A DNA stretch of 64,000 bases from assembly GCF_014356525.2 (NCBI RefSeq), contig NC_052515.1:19364821-19428820 (forward strand). The letters run 5' to 3'. Numbering within the stretch: the first letter of the stretch is position 1; each line of letters begins with the position of its first letter. A model generated the notes under the pieces. The model made no database searches. It was not told the DNA's origin and was given only the letters and a program-made list of their open reading frames with translations. Source of the stretch: Nilaparvata lugens. Taxonomy: Eukaryota; Arthropoda; Insecta; Hemiptera; Delphacidae. Below, piece after piece: positions 54,680 to 63,941 of this stretch. A program made the position numbers and the translations under genes.

Positions 54680-57600
54680 CTCCCATTGGTCAGCAAGCCC
54701 CTTTTCCCCCGGCCTCCTAACTTTCAGCGACCCGGTGTGGCTTCAAGGAGACCTGGGAGAGAGTCAGTTGTTCGGTGGTTGAGCGTGAGATCGGGTCGCG
54801 AATCTCCTCTCCTTACGACGTTACCGACACTAATTATTATTCTATCTTGTGTTAACGTAGAATATTGTAGGTCGAGTTCCGAACAACTCGGAGTTAGAAT
54901 TCCCTTGTGGGTTTTTCTTTCTTGTCAGCTATTTTTTCCCGAATTCGTATCACTGGGGGTGAACGAATTATTCTTGGTTTTGAAACCTGTAAGGGATCTC
55001 AAGTTTGAGCTACAAACAGTTGAGTGGGGAAATTTAGCTAGGCTCTTAAGCAAATTATTTTTGAGGGCTTAATTCTTAAGTCTCGACTCTGTCGCTTCAC
55101 GACGTTTAAGTTTAGTGCGGGAATTTGTTTGCTATTCTCCGTATTTAATTCTGCAGTGATTCAGGTAACTGTATGTTAGGACTGGTCACTTGTGTGCATT
55201 TCCTCTTCTGTAATAAGGTAATCTCAGTTTTTAGGGGTGTATTTTCCTTATTAATTTTCATACTATAGAGTGGCCCTGTATTTTAAATTCGCTTAGCAGT
55301 TTCTGACTTGCTGTAATTCCAAGTAGGAAAAGCCCAATCCTTTTCCTAGAGAACTCAGGTGCAGCTTGAGCTCGTCCTCGTCGAAGTTTCTAGACTGCGA
55401 CATCCTTTCTCTTTCTCTCTCTTAACTTTTCCTATTCTATAACCCTTCTAGCTCTCAGGTACAGCTTGAGGACTTCCTCGCCGAAGTTTCTAGACTGCGG
55501 CAACCTTTCTCTTTCTCTCTCTTAACTTTCCCTATTCTATAATCCTTCTAGCTCTCAGGTACAGCTTGAGAACGTCCTCGCCGAAGTCCCCAGACTGCGA
55601 CGCTTCCCGCTCTCAGGTACAGCTTGAGAACGTCCTTGTTGAAGTCACAGACTGCGACGCTTCCTGCTCTCAGGTACAACTTGAGAACGTCCTTGTCGAA
55701 GTCACAGACTGCGACGCTTCCTGCTCTCAGGTACAGCTTGAGAACGTCCTTGTCGAAGTCCCCAGACTGCGACGCTTCCCACTCTCAGGTGCAGCTTGAG
55801 AACGTCCTTGTCGAAGTCACAGACTGCGACGCTTCCTGCTCTCAGGTACAGCTTGAGAACGTCCTTGTCGAAGTCACAGACTGCGACGCTTCCCGCTCTC
55901 AGGTGCAGCTTGAGAACGTCCTTGTCGAAGTCACAGACTGCAACGCTTCCTGCTCTCAGGTACAGCTTGAGAACGTCCTTGTCGAAGTCCCCAGACTGCG
56001 GCATCCTTTCTCTTACTTTCTCTTCACTTTCCCTATTCTATAATCCTTCTAGCTCTCAGGTACAGCTGAGAACGTCCTTGTCGAAGTCCCCAGACTGCGG
56101 CATCCTTTCTCTTACTTTCTCTTCACTTTCCCTATTCTAAAATCCTTCCTGCTCTCAGGTACAGCTTGAGAACGTCCTGTCGAAGTCACAGACTGCGACG
56201 CTTCCCGCTCTCAGGTGCAGCTTGAGAACGTCTTGTCGAAGTCACAGACTGCGACGCTTCCTGCTCTCAGGTACAGCTTGAGAACGTCCTTGTCGAAGTC
56301 ACAGACTGCGACGCTTCCTGCTCTCAGGTACAGCTTGAGAACGTCCTTGTCGAAGTCACAGACTGCGACGCTTCCTGCTCTCAGGTGCAGCTTGAGAACG
56401 TCCTTGTCGAAGTCACAGACTGCGACGCTTCTGCTCTCAGGTACAGCTGAGAACGTCCTTGTCGAAGTCACAGACTGCGACGCTTCCCACTCTCAGGTGC
56501 AGCTTGAGAACGTCCTTGTCGAAGTCACAGACTGCGACGCTTCCTGCTCTCAGGTACAGCTTGAGAACGTCCTCGCCGAAGTCCCCAGACTGCGGCATCC
56601 TCTCTCTTCCTTCCTCTAAATTTTTCCTGCCCTGTATATTGCGAGATCTCAGTTCCAGACTAGAGATCGTTCCCGTCGCGGTCCTCAGACCAGCGAGAAG
56701 CTTAGGAGAATCCTTGTAAGCCCTTCCCTATCCTCTCATAATAGTCGACATACTGACTATTAATTTAAAAGCGTTTCGGACGATTGAGAGTGATTCCCAT
56801 ACCCTTAAGGGCAGTTACAGATTGGCCCTTAATAACCGGCGCGCTGTCATCAGATCAGCGCGGAAATCCTGTTTAGCAGTTTCAGAATTGCTGAAAATCC
56901 TTTCGCAGCTGCAGGCTCGCGATTCAGAAATCCGACACCCGAAACCTCATCCATTGAGCTTTAGTTATCATAAAATTGTAATTGATATACTGTATTTAGC
57001 TAGCAGGTTCAGCTTGCTGAGAACTATATCGCGATTCACAGATCGCGAGTTATTGAACAAAACCCCATTAGTTACAGGAAGGAACAATCCTATTAACGAA
57101 TCTCCATTCCCCAGGCCCGATAAAATATTCCCTATACCTCAAACTCGGTATACCATATCCTGTACCTTATACCTCTTACGCCCCTCCAATCATATTGATC
57201 TAATACCGGGTGCGCAGATTCAGTCTGCACACCGACAGCCCGCAGTCTCAGATTGCGAAAACCGTAACAAAAATTCTATATCATTCCTTGTTAAACTCCA
57301 TCCCGAGTTCCTCCACCTACAACCTTTATTCCGGGCTTGCAGGTACAGCTTTGCTCGCCGTCAACTCGCAGTTGGTTCAGATTGCGTACTACCTTTACAA
57401 ATATAATTATTTGTGGGGATCTGATATCCGGATCCGTATCCTTGGTTAAGGTTACCTCAATTCTCCCTAACACCCAACCTGAATTCCAAGAGCCGAGGGC
57501 CGAATCGGCCAACAACGGCACGGGCACACACACTTCCCTTCAAATTAAATACCTCCCGCCAAAGACAGAGGGTAAAGAATCAGGACAGGGGGAGAAGTGT

Positions 57601-57811
57601 AGGTCCAGTATCTCCACCAGTCAATACGGTCACCGACCCCGACCCATACCCGGCTGTAGCTAGTCCGCGTCGTAGCAATACTTCGCAATTATTAGAAAAC
57701 CTAGAGGGTGGAATAGGACATTCTAATAAAACTGACGTCTCCCAACGTGAGGCTAAGACGTCTGGCGCCCAAGTAGATCGTGAGCAAAGGTTAAGTAAAC
57801 CCCAGTGCACG
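54680..57811 (+). other. 5' LTR and/or leader of the gypsy-type element
   Basis: Base composition changes sharply near 54.68 kb, becoming GC-richer and similar to the coding part downstream. A TATA-like 'actatagagtggccctg' lies near 55,263. The region includes the 57-bp repeat array and many short dyads. Because the 3' LTR is beyond the window, LTR ends cannot be defined. TGGCGCCCAA at 57,763 matches the first ten bases expected for a tRNA-Lys primer-binding site, but the match stops there and no LTR-like CA precedes it. The Gag frame is open without an ATG from 57,425 to 57,811. Confidence 0.55.
55346..56600. repeat. 57-bp repeat array (~19 units)
   Basis: The unit reads 'gctctcaggtacagcttgag', 'aacgtccttgtcgaagtcac', 'agactgcgacgcttcct'. 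Units are mostly 57 bp apart. Four or five are instead spaced by ~100 bp because a pyrimidine-rich filler ('tttctctttctctctct', 'ccctattctata') follows 'gactgcg'. One- or two-base deletions ('gtcctgtcg', 'cttctgctctc', 'cagctgag') shift the frame, so the long open frames on both strands are by-products of a period divisible by three. Confidence 0.95.
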
Positions 57812-60800
57812 ATGTCGGAACGGGGAGAGGAGTCTACACTCCAAGAGTACGAGGAGGACCAGGGAGATCACGAGACAGACACCACGGAGCGAGAAACCGA
57901 CCCTCGAGTGTCGTGGGTGTACCGGCTGAGTAAGGAGGAAGCGGTCAGCTACCTGGAGAGTTTTGGCCTGTCGGCAGCGGGGACTCTGACGGAGCTGAGG
58001 AGGAGGATGGTTGAACACCATCGGTCCCGGACCGCTGCGACCTCTCAGACTCGCCGGGACGATGCTATCCCAGGCACAAGCCGTGTCTACTCCGAGCCGT
58101 CCCTCCACAACAGAGTGAATCGACCAACAGGTATAGAGCCGGCACCACACCGCTCTTCAGGCACGTATAGTCAGGGCGCTGTATGTGATAAGGTAAGAAG
58201 TTGGAATTTACGTTTTGATGGTGTATCAGATGCTCCCAGTTTTATCGAGAGGCTCACTGAACTTCAGAGCGCATATGGGATATCCGGGGAACAATCTCTT
58301 ATAGCCCTACCAGAGCTGATGGAGAGAGGGGCCCTACTCTGGATGCGGAATCGTCGCTCCCAGTGGAGGACGTGGGCTGACTTTGTAGAGGCGTTTAAAC
58401 TCCGATACTATCCCCATACTTATAGTGACGATCTTGAAAGTCAAATCATTGCAAGGAAGCAGAGGGAGGGCGAACCGGCTGATGAGTATGCCGAAGCCCT
58501 ACTCACTTTAATGAGGAGATTAGGAAGTTACGACGGGGATAGGATATATCAGAGGGTGTATCAGAATTTATTACCCAGATATAAGTTACATGTCCGAAGT
58601 GTAGGAGCCCAAAACATAGACCAACTGTTAGATATAACTAGGGAATATGAGGCAATCCGTGCTGAGGAAAAACACTCTAGGTTGTCCTCACGGAATACTA
58701 AAATCGAGGACAATAAACGGGGAGAAAATTCAGCTAAGGCAACTACTAAACCACGGGAGACTAAAGTGATAGAAGAGAGTAGTACTAGTCAGGGTCCTGT
58801 GTGCTGGAATTGTAAAAAGACAGGACATTGGAGGTCAACTTGCCCCGAGCTTTCTAAGTGTAAGGAATGTGGGAAAAATCATGATCAGTGTAACTGTAAG
58901 TCCCAGAGTAAAAGATCGTCGGGAAATTCAGTAATTCATTCAACAAAGATTTTAAGCCCCAGAACCGTGTCAGGAGATACACGGACTTTCATTGATGTGA
59001 GTTTGGCGAACCAGAAATTTGTCGCTTTGATTGATACAGGATCGGAAAAATCCTACATCAGTACACAAGTTCTGAGAGCATTAGAACGTGAGGGGTCAGT
59101 AAAGAAAGAAAACTGCACACATAAAGCGATACTCGCTGATGGGAAGTCTGCTCTCCTCTCGATAAAAGTTTTTACCCAATTGAAAATAGAAAATATTTCT
59201 GTTTCTTTCCAGGCTGTAGTGATGGAAGGCCTTAAGCCTGACGTGTTGCTAGGAGTGTCATTTATGATTCAGCATAATTTAACTATCAATATGAGGCATA
59301 ATAGAGTAGAATGGGAACCAGAGATAGTGGGAGCTATACGTGGTAGTAAGAGTTCAGCGAATACTTCTAAGGTGTCGACTGTAGCTGCCGTTAGACCAAG
59401 TAGGAAGGTCGGAGATAACGGGGTGTACATGTACGTAGGAGTAGAGGGGGTGGACCTGAATGCCGCTATAGATACCTCATCTCAAAAGTCATACGTTTCT
59501 AGTGAGATCGCGAAACGTCTTAAAATAGAAGGAGAGACCACTTTACCGGTCACTGTATGTGGCAAGGAGTATAAGTGGCAAGTGTCAGTTGTCCCAGATA
59601 TTGAACCTCGTATGATTTTAGGAGTGGAAAATCTGCGTAAGATGGGAGCTGTATTAGAAATGCAACCCCAGGGAGTCCGATTACGGAGTAGGGAAGGGGA
59701 AGGTAGGTTATCAGTTGTCTCTGAGCAGGAGAAATTCGATAATTTTCTGGAAGAAGAAATCCGGAAATTCTCTTCACTCCCAGGACGGACCCATATCTTG
59801 AAACATAAAATAAAACTCCAGGAAGGAGTTGAACCCTTCAGACTTCGTCCCTATCCCAGGAACCCTATCATGCAAAAAGTGATCGATGAGGAAGTCGATA
59901 CAATGCTTGAACAGGGAGTCATAGAACCCAGCTGTAGCTCGTGGAGTTCTCCTATCGTATTAGTAAAAAAATCGAATGGGAAAATAAGGTTTTGTATTGA
60001 TTTTCGTAAACTTAATTCTGTGACTCATAGAGATGCTTACCCCCTCCCAAATATGACTGGTATTTTAGACAGGCTTCGCGATGCTAAATATATATCTACT
60101 ATTGATCTGAAGAGTGGTTATTGGCAAGTTCCGTTAGATGAGGAGAGTAAAGAATTGACTGCTTTCATAGTGCCGGGCAGAGGTCTATTTCAATTTAAAG
60201 TGATGCCTTTCGGCTTACACTCAGCTGGAGCTACCTTTCAACGTTTGCTAGATCAGGTGATAGGGCCTAAACTCGAACCATATGCGTTCGCGTACTTAGA
60301 CGATGTGGTAGTATTAGGGGAGACTCTTGAATCCCATAGAGAACATCTCGCAGAGGTTTTCCAGAGGTTGAGAGACGCAGGTCTAATTATAAATAAAGAT
60401 AAGTGCAATTTTCTGAAATCTGAGCTGAAATACTTAGGTCATATTGTGACAGAGCAAGGCCTCCGTACCGACCCGGAAACGATTAGGGCTGTTAGAGATT
60501 TCCCTACCCCGCAGCGTGTTAAATCTCTCAGGAGCTTCCTAGGGTTAGCCTCCTGGTACCGTAGGTTCGTCCCTAATTTTTCAGAGCTAGCAAATCCGTT
60601 ACATCGTTTGTTAAAGTTGAAGGTGAATTGGCAGTGGGGAGAAGAGGAGGAAACGGCATTTCAGAAAATCAAAGATGCTTTAACCTGTGCCCCAGTATTA
60701 ACCTACCCTCATTTTGAGTTGCCCTTTGTGATTCAGACCGATGCCTCCGACGAAGGGTTGGGAGCTGTCTTGACTCAGGAGATTAATGGTGAGGAGAAAG

Positions 60801-62533
60801 TTATTGCTTATGCGAGTAGGGGTTTAAGAGGTCCCGAAGTCCGATATACCACAACCGAGAAAGAGTGTCTAGCTGTGATATATGCCCTGAGAAAATTTAA
60901 GTCATATGTGGAAGGTTACGAAATTACTGTGATTACCGACCATCAGTCCTTGAAGTGGTTGCATGCCATTCCCCATCCCACTGGTCGTTTAGCACGATGG
61001 GTAATGGAAATGCAACAATATAATTTGAAAATAAAATATAGGAAAGGGAAGTTCAACATAGTTCCAGATGTACTCTCACGCACCCCCTGTAAGGAGGAGC
61101 TCACTTCGGGAGAAACGAACTCCGAGGGTGGGGTGGCCCCTATCGCTATTGGTCGAGAGAACGACGATAGCTGGGTAAAGAAAATTAAATCATTACTGAT
61201 TGCAGACCCCGAGAAATTCCCCGACTATACAGTTAGAGATGGGTTGTTGTATAGACATATTTGGCCTAGGAGGCGGCTCCAGGAAGAGCAGAGTGCTGAG
61301 GGGTGGAAGCTTTGTGTCCCAGTGAGCTGTCGCTCTGAAGTTTTACAACAAAATCATAATGCTCCTACCGCGGGTCACTTTGGCATATATCGTACATATG
61401 ACAAGATAGCGCGCCTATATTATTGGCCTGGATTGTTTAATGATGTTGCCACCTATGTACGGAGGTGTGATGACTGCATTAAGATTAAGGTAGAACAGAG
61501 GACCCCATATGGTCGCATGAAAAATCCCCGTAAATTGTTTCACCCTTGGGAGACTGTCAGTACTGACTTAGTCGGCCCGTTACCCCGTTCCAAGTTAGGA
61601 CACCGTTACATAGTCGTGTTTCAAGATCAGTTCACTAAGTGGACGGAAGTGGCCGCCCTATCTAAGGCAGATAGCGCAGGAGTCACGAAAGCTTTCCGTG
61701 AATTGATTGTCACACGGTATGGAGCACCTAGGATGCTCATTTGTGACAATGGAACCCAATACACTAGCAAGTATTTTCGCTCGTATTGTGAGGATAATGG
61801 CGTGAATGTGTTTTTCACCCCCCCATATTCTCCTAGTTGTAATCCTACTGAAAGAGTGAACCGTGTACTCAAAACTATGATACAAATCTTTGTAGGAGAG
61901 AACCACTCGGATTGGGACCGATATTTAAGAGAATTTTGTTTTGCGATGAATACAACTATTCATCAAGGCACCCAATATACTCCAGCTTATCTCAACTTCG
62001 GTAGGGAATTGAGGGCTCCAGGTGAGTCCGCATTCGAGTCTCAAGACGATCCACGTACGCAGGGTTTTGAAAGTAGTCAGGCCACGCTACAGAAAAATAT
62101 TAAGGTATTAATTCAAACCAGGAAAATTGTAGTGGATAATTTGGATAAAGCATATAGGGATGCTAGCCGTTATTATAATCTTCGGAGGCGAGATGTTAAG
62201 TTATCCCCAGGTCAGTTGATATATAAGAGAGAACATTATTTATCTTCGGGAGTTGACCAGTTCGCCGCGAAACTCGCTCCAAAGTTCTCAGGCCCCTGGG
62301 AGGTGGTTGAGATATTGAGTCCTACAGTAGTGAAGGTTAAAGTAGCAGAGAATAAATCTGTGACTGTTCATGTGAAAGACATTAAGTTGTTACCCCCATG
62401 TGTAGAGGAGGAGGAGGGGGAATCTAGCTCTGAAGAACAGGCGAACGCAAATTGCGTTGGTGGAGTGAAGTGCGGGTTGCCTATACTAGCCTTAGACGGC
62501 GCAAGGTGCGGGGGCAGCACTTCATTCAACTAG
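57812..62533 (+). CDS. Gag-Pol polyprotein of a Ty3/gypsy-type LTR retrotransposon (1,573 aa)
   Basis: One uninterrupted frame. Residues ~37-68 (LSKEEAVSYLESFGLSAAGT then LTELRRRM) look like a SAP motif. A Gag capsid region (~173-240) contains ALLWMRNRRSQWRTWADFVE. A CCHC knuckle has C331, C334, H339 and C344. A retropepsin follows with D408-T-G, then a second protease-like stretch with D554-T-S. The reverse transcriptase (~680-860) has YLDD at 828-831. RNase H starts TDASDEGLGA near 976. Integrase has an HHCC finger (~1182-1222) and D1252, D1312 and E1347, with 34 residues between the last two. A GPY-like tail lies near 1480-1540. Domain order RT-RNaseH-IN identifies Ty3/gypsy. There is no envelope. 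An intact frame suggests a recent insertion. No in-frame ATG lies upstream after the stop at 57,422. Confidence 0.96.
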   Translation: MSERGEESTLQEYEEDQGDHETDTTERETDPRVSWVYRLSKEEAVSYLESFGLSAAGTLTELRRRMVEHHRSRTAATSQTRRDDAIPGTSRVYSEPSLHNRVNRPTGIEPAPHRSSGTYSQGAVCDKVRSWNLRFDGVSDAPSFIERLTELQSAYGISGEQSLIALPELMERGALLWMRNRRSQWRTWADFVEAFKLRYYPHTYSDDLESQIIARKQREGEPADEYAEALLTLMRRLGSYDGDRIYQRVYQNLLPRYKLHVRSVGAQNIDQLLDITREYEAIRAEEKHSRLSSRNTKIEDNKRGENSAKATTKPRETKVIEESSTSQGPVCWNCKKTGHWRSTCPELSKCKECGKNHDQCNCKSQSKRSSGNSVIHSTKILSPRTVSGDTRTFIDVSLANQKFVALIDTGSEKSYISTQVLRALEREGSVKKENCTHKAILADGKSALLSIKVFTQLKIENISVSFQAVVMEGLKPDVLLGVSFMIQHNLTINMRHNRVEWEPEIVGAIRGSKSSANTSKVSTVAAVRPSRKVGDNGVYMYVGVEGVDLNAAIDTSSQKSYVSSEIAKRLKIEGETTLPVTVCGKEYKWQVSVVPDIEPRMILGVENLRKMGAVLEMQPQGVRLRSREGEGRLSVVSEQEKFDNFLEEEIRKFSSLPGRTHILKHKIKLQEGVEPFRLRPYPRNPIMQKVIDEEVDTMLEQGVIEPSCSSWSSPIVLVKKSNGKIRFCIDFRKLNSVTHRDAYPLPNMTGILDRLRDAKYISTIDLKSGYWQVPLDEESKELTAFIVPGRGLFQFKVMPFGLHSAGATFQRLLDQVIGPKLEPYAFAYLDDVVVLGETLESHREHLAEVFQRLRDAGLIINKDKCNFLKSELKYLGHIVTEQGLRTDPETIRAVRDFPTPQRVKSLRSFLGLASWYRRFVPNFSELANPLHRLLKLKVNWQWGEEEETAFQKIKDALTCAPVLTYPHFELPFVIQTDASDEGLGAVLTQEINGEEKVIAYASRGLRGPEVRYTTTEKECLAVIYALRKFKSYVEGYEITVITDHQSLKWLHAIPHPTGRLARWVMEMQQYNLKIKYRKGKFNIVPDVLSRTPCKEELTSGETNSEGGVAPIAIGRENDDSWVKKIKSLLIADPEKFPDYTVRDGLLYRHIWPRRRLQEEQSAEGWKLCVPVSCRSEVLQQNHNAPTAGHFGIYRTYDKIARLYYWPGLFNDVATYVRRCDDCIKIKVEQRTPYGRMKNPRKLFHPWETVSTDLVGPLPRSKLGHRYIVVFQDQFTKWTEVAALSKADSAGVTKAFRELIVTRYGAPRMLICDNGTQYTSKYFRSYCEDNGVNVFFTPPYSPSCNPTERVNRVLKTMIQIFVGENHSDWDRYLREFCFAMNTTIHQGTQYTPAYLNFGRELRAPGESAFESQDDPRTQGFESSQATLQKNIKVLIQTRKIVVDNLDKAYRDASRYYNLRRRDVKLSPGQLIYKREHYLSSGVDQFAAKLAPKFSGPWEVVEILSPTVVKVKVAENKSVTVHVKDIKLLPPCVEEEEGESSSEEQANANCVGGVKCGLPILALDGARCGGSTSFN

Positions 62534-62789
62534 TTATTACGTTTCCCGTTAGATGCCGCGACAGGGTTGATTCACTGGTTTCTTGCTCCTCTCGTTGTCG
62601 CATCGCATAAGACGTTCGAACCTTTTCTTTCAGGATATTTTTGTTATCTGTTTATTGTAGGGTTGCTTTTATCGCGTTCCCGATAATGATAATCTTGTCT
62701 TTCTACACTGTCGTTACCTGAATATTTTTGTATAAGCCCATCTAGTCGTCTTTCTATTGCTTCAGTAGTGCTTCGACTCTCTTAGCAGT
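62534..62789 (+). other. Spacer between Gag-Pol and the accessory ORF
   Basis: 256 bp without an ORF of note. It has no clear splice signal or frameshift site that would link the two frames; a subgenomic or spliced message for the next ORF is possible. Confidence 0.5.
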
Positions 62790-63941
62790 ATGGCGCCTCG
62801 TCTTGGTCTACTTGATCGCTTTTTATCCATCGCTGAAATGCGTTCACGTAATGTGAAAAGTAGGGAGGATGGTGTGTTGTTCCGTAGTTTGAAGGTGCGA
62901 CATTGGAACATGTCAGTGAGAGAGCGCCGCGGCGCTTTGTGCCGTATATCTACTGAAGCGCAGTGGGCGATTCCTATTGAAATCATGGGTGGGGTGGTGG
63001 TCGCTCTTGTGAACCGGTCCGACTCATCTGTATTACTCTTCGACCCTTGTCGGATAGCTGATACGACGCTTAGGGCTCGTATTTTGTGGCTTATTCATGA
63101 TCATTCCATGTTGAAAAATTTGGTTTCAGCTCCAGCATTTCACTTCCGATTCCATCCGTTTTATCGCGATTCACTCTCTTATTCCGATGCTGTGTTATAC
63201 ATTATTTTCCATTTGAATAGACATTTGCACGACTTGCCATATGCCCTGTCAACACCGTTGTCTGAAGTGGTGTCGGAGATCGGTCAGAGTATTCCAGAAC
63301 TAGATATTTCGGAATTTTCCTCCTTTTGTTCTGCTGTCAATGTATTTCCGCCTGTCGGTTCGACAGACTCTTCCCTGACATTTCCGTATCCTGAAGTGGT
63401 ATCCCCTGTCCCAACTGAGAACGAGGACGAGCTACTAGCTGATCCGGAAGACGACTCAACAACAGTAGAAGTCAATGAGTTTGTTCGAGTGGACAGTCAC
63501 CAGCAGTGTACCTCCTCCACATCGTCATCTTCTTCATCTTCGACCACTTCTTCCCCGCCCGCATCACATCCCTTCTCTTCTTCCCCTCTGCCCGTAGCCC
63601 GTGTTCCCGAGGCTATTCCCCCCGTACCGTTTCAACTGATACACGAAGTCTTGACTAACCATAGAATGATTCCGGCGGAGGACATGGAATCAGTATCATC
63701 GATCACTGGAGCAGCCGCGGAGGTCACCACGATGGATATAGAGTCATCTGCCCCCGCGTCGGCTATTTCAGCAGCGACACCGTCTACTTCCAGGAACCTG
63801 AATCCCCCGATTTTCGACAGATCCCGCATTTTGTACAAACCTTACAATAAGCCAGGTGCTCGTAAGCGACGGGCCGGCCGTCCTAGGTTTAAAGTGCTCG
63901 GTCCCGACGGCAAGTGGAAGTGGATGAGAGTGCGACATTGA
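62790..63941 (+). CDS. Accessory ORF of the retrotransposon (383 aa, function unknown)
   Basis: Intact ORF downstream of pol, where an envelope or accessory gene would lie. The ATG is in the context 'gcagtATGG'. Residues 1-200 look globular (MAPRLGLLDRFLSIAEMRSR at the start, AQWAIPIEIMGGVVVALVNR in the middle). Residues ~215-290 are acidic and then Ser/Thr/Pro-rich (SSTSSSSSSSTTSSPPASHP). The C-terminus is strongly basic (KPGARKRRAGRPRFKVLGP), with an AT-hook-like AGRPRFK and a possible nuclear-localisation signal. There is no signal peptide and no convincing membrane anchor, so a classical envelope is unlikely. Composition matches the Gag-Pol frame. I recognise no family. Confidence 0.75.
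   Translation: MAPRLGLLDRFLSIAEMRSRNVKSREDGVLFRSLKVRHWNMSVRERRGALCRISTEAQWAIPIEIMGGVVVALVNRSDSSVLLFDPCRIADTTLRARILWLIHDHSMLKNLVSAPAFHFRFHPFYRDSLSYSDAVLYIIFHLNRHLHDLPYALSTPLSEVVSEIGQSIPELDISEFSSFCSAVNVFPPVGSTDSSLTFPYPEVVSPVPTENEDELLADPEDDSTTVEVNEFVRVDSHQQCTSSTSSSSSSSTTSSPPASHPFSSSPLPVARVPEAIPPVPFQLIHEVLTNHRMIPAEDMESVSSITGAAAEVTTMDIESSAPASAISAATPSTSRNLNPPIFDRSRILYKPYNKPGARKRRAGRPRFKVLGPDGKWKWMRVRH

Noticed and set aside
54686..55072. 128-codon ORF in the retrotransposon leader
   Set aside because: It lies in probable LTR/leader sequence, is not in frame with gag and has no recognisable domain.
55346..56600. CRISPR-like array
   Set aside because: The repeats are adjacent or separated by a repeated filler and have no unique spacers. 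The context is an insect retrotransposon.
55566..56719. Several overlapping ORFs of 77-139 codons in the 57-bp array
   Set aside because: The period is divisible by three, so open frames arise on both strands. Small deletions shift the frame between units.
56822..57406. 194-codon ORF before gag
   Set aside because: It crosses the dyad-rich leader. Composition reflects the repeats and no Gag-like motif is present.
57763..57780. Primer-binding site TGGCGCCCAA for tRNA-Lys
   Set aside because: Only ten bases match and no LTR end (CA) precedes it. Left as a remark until the LTRs are known.
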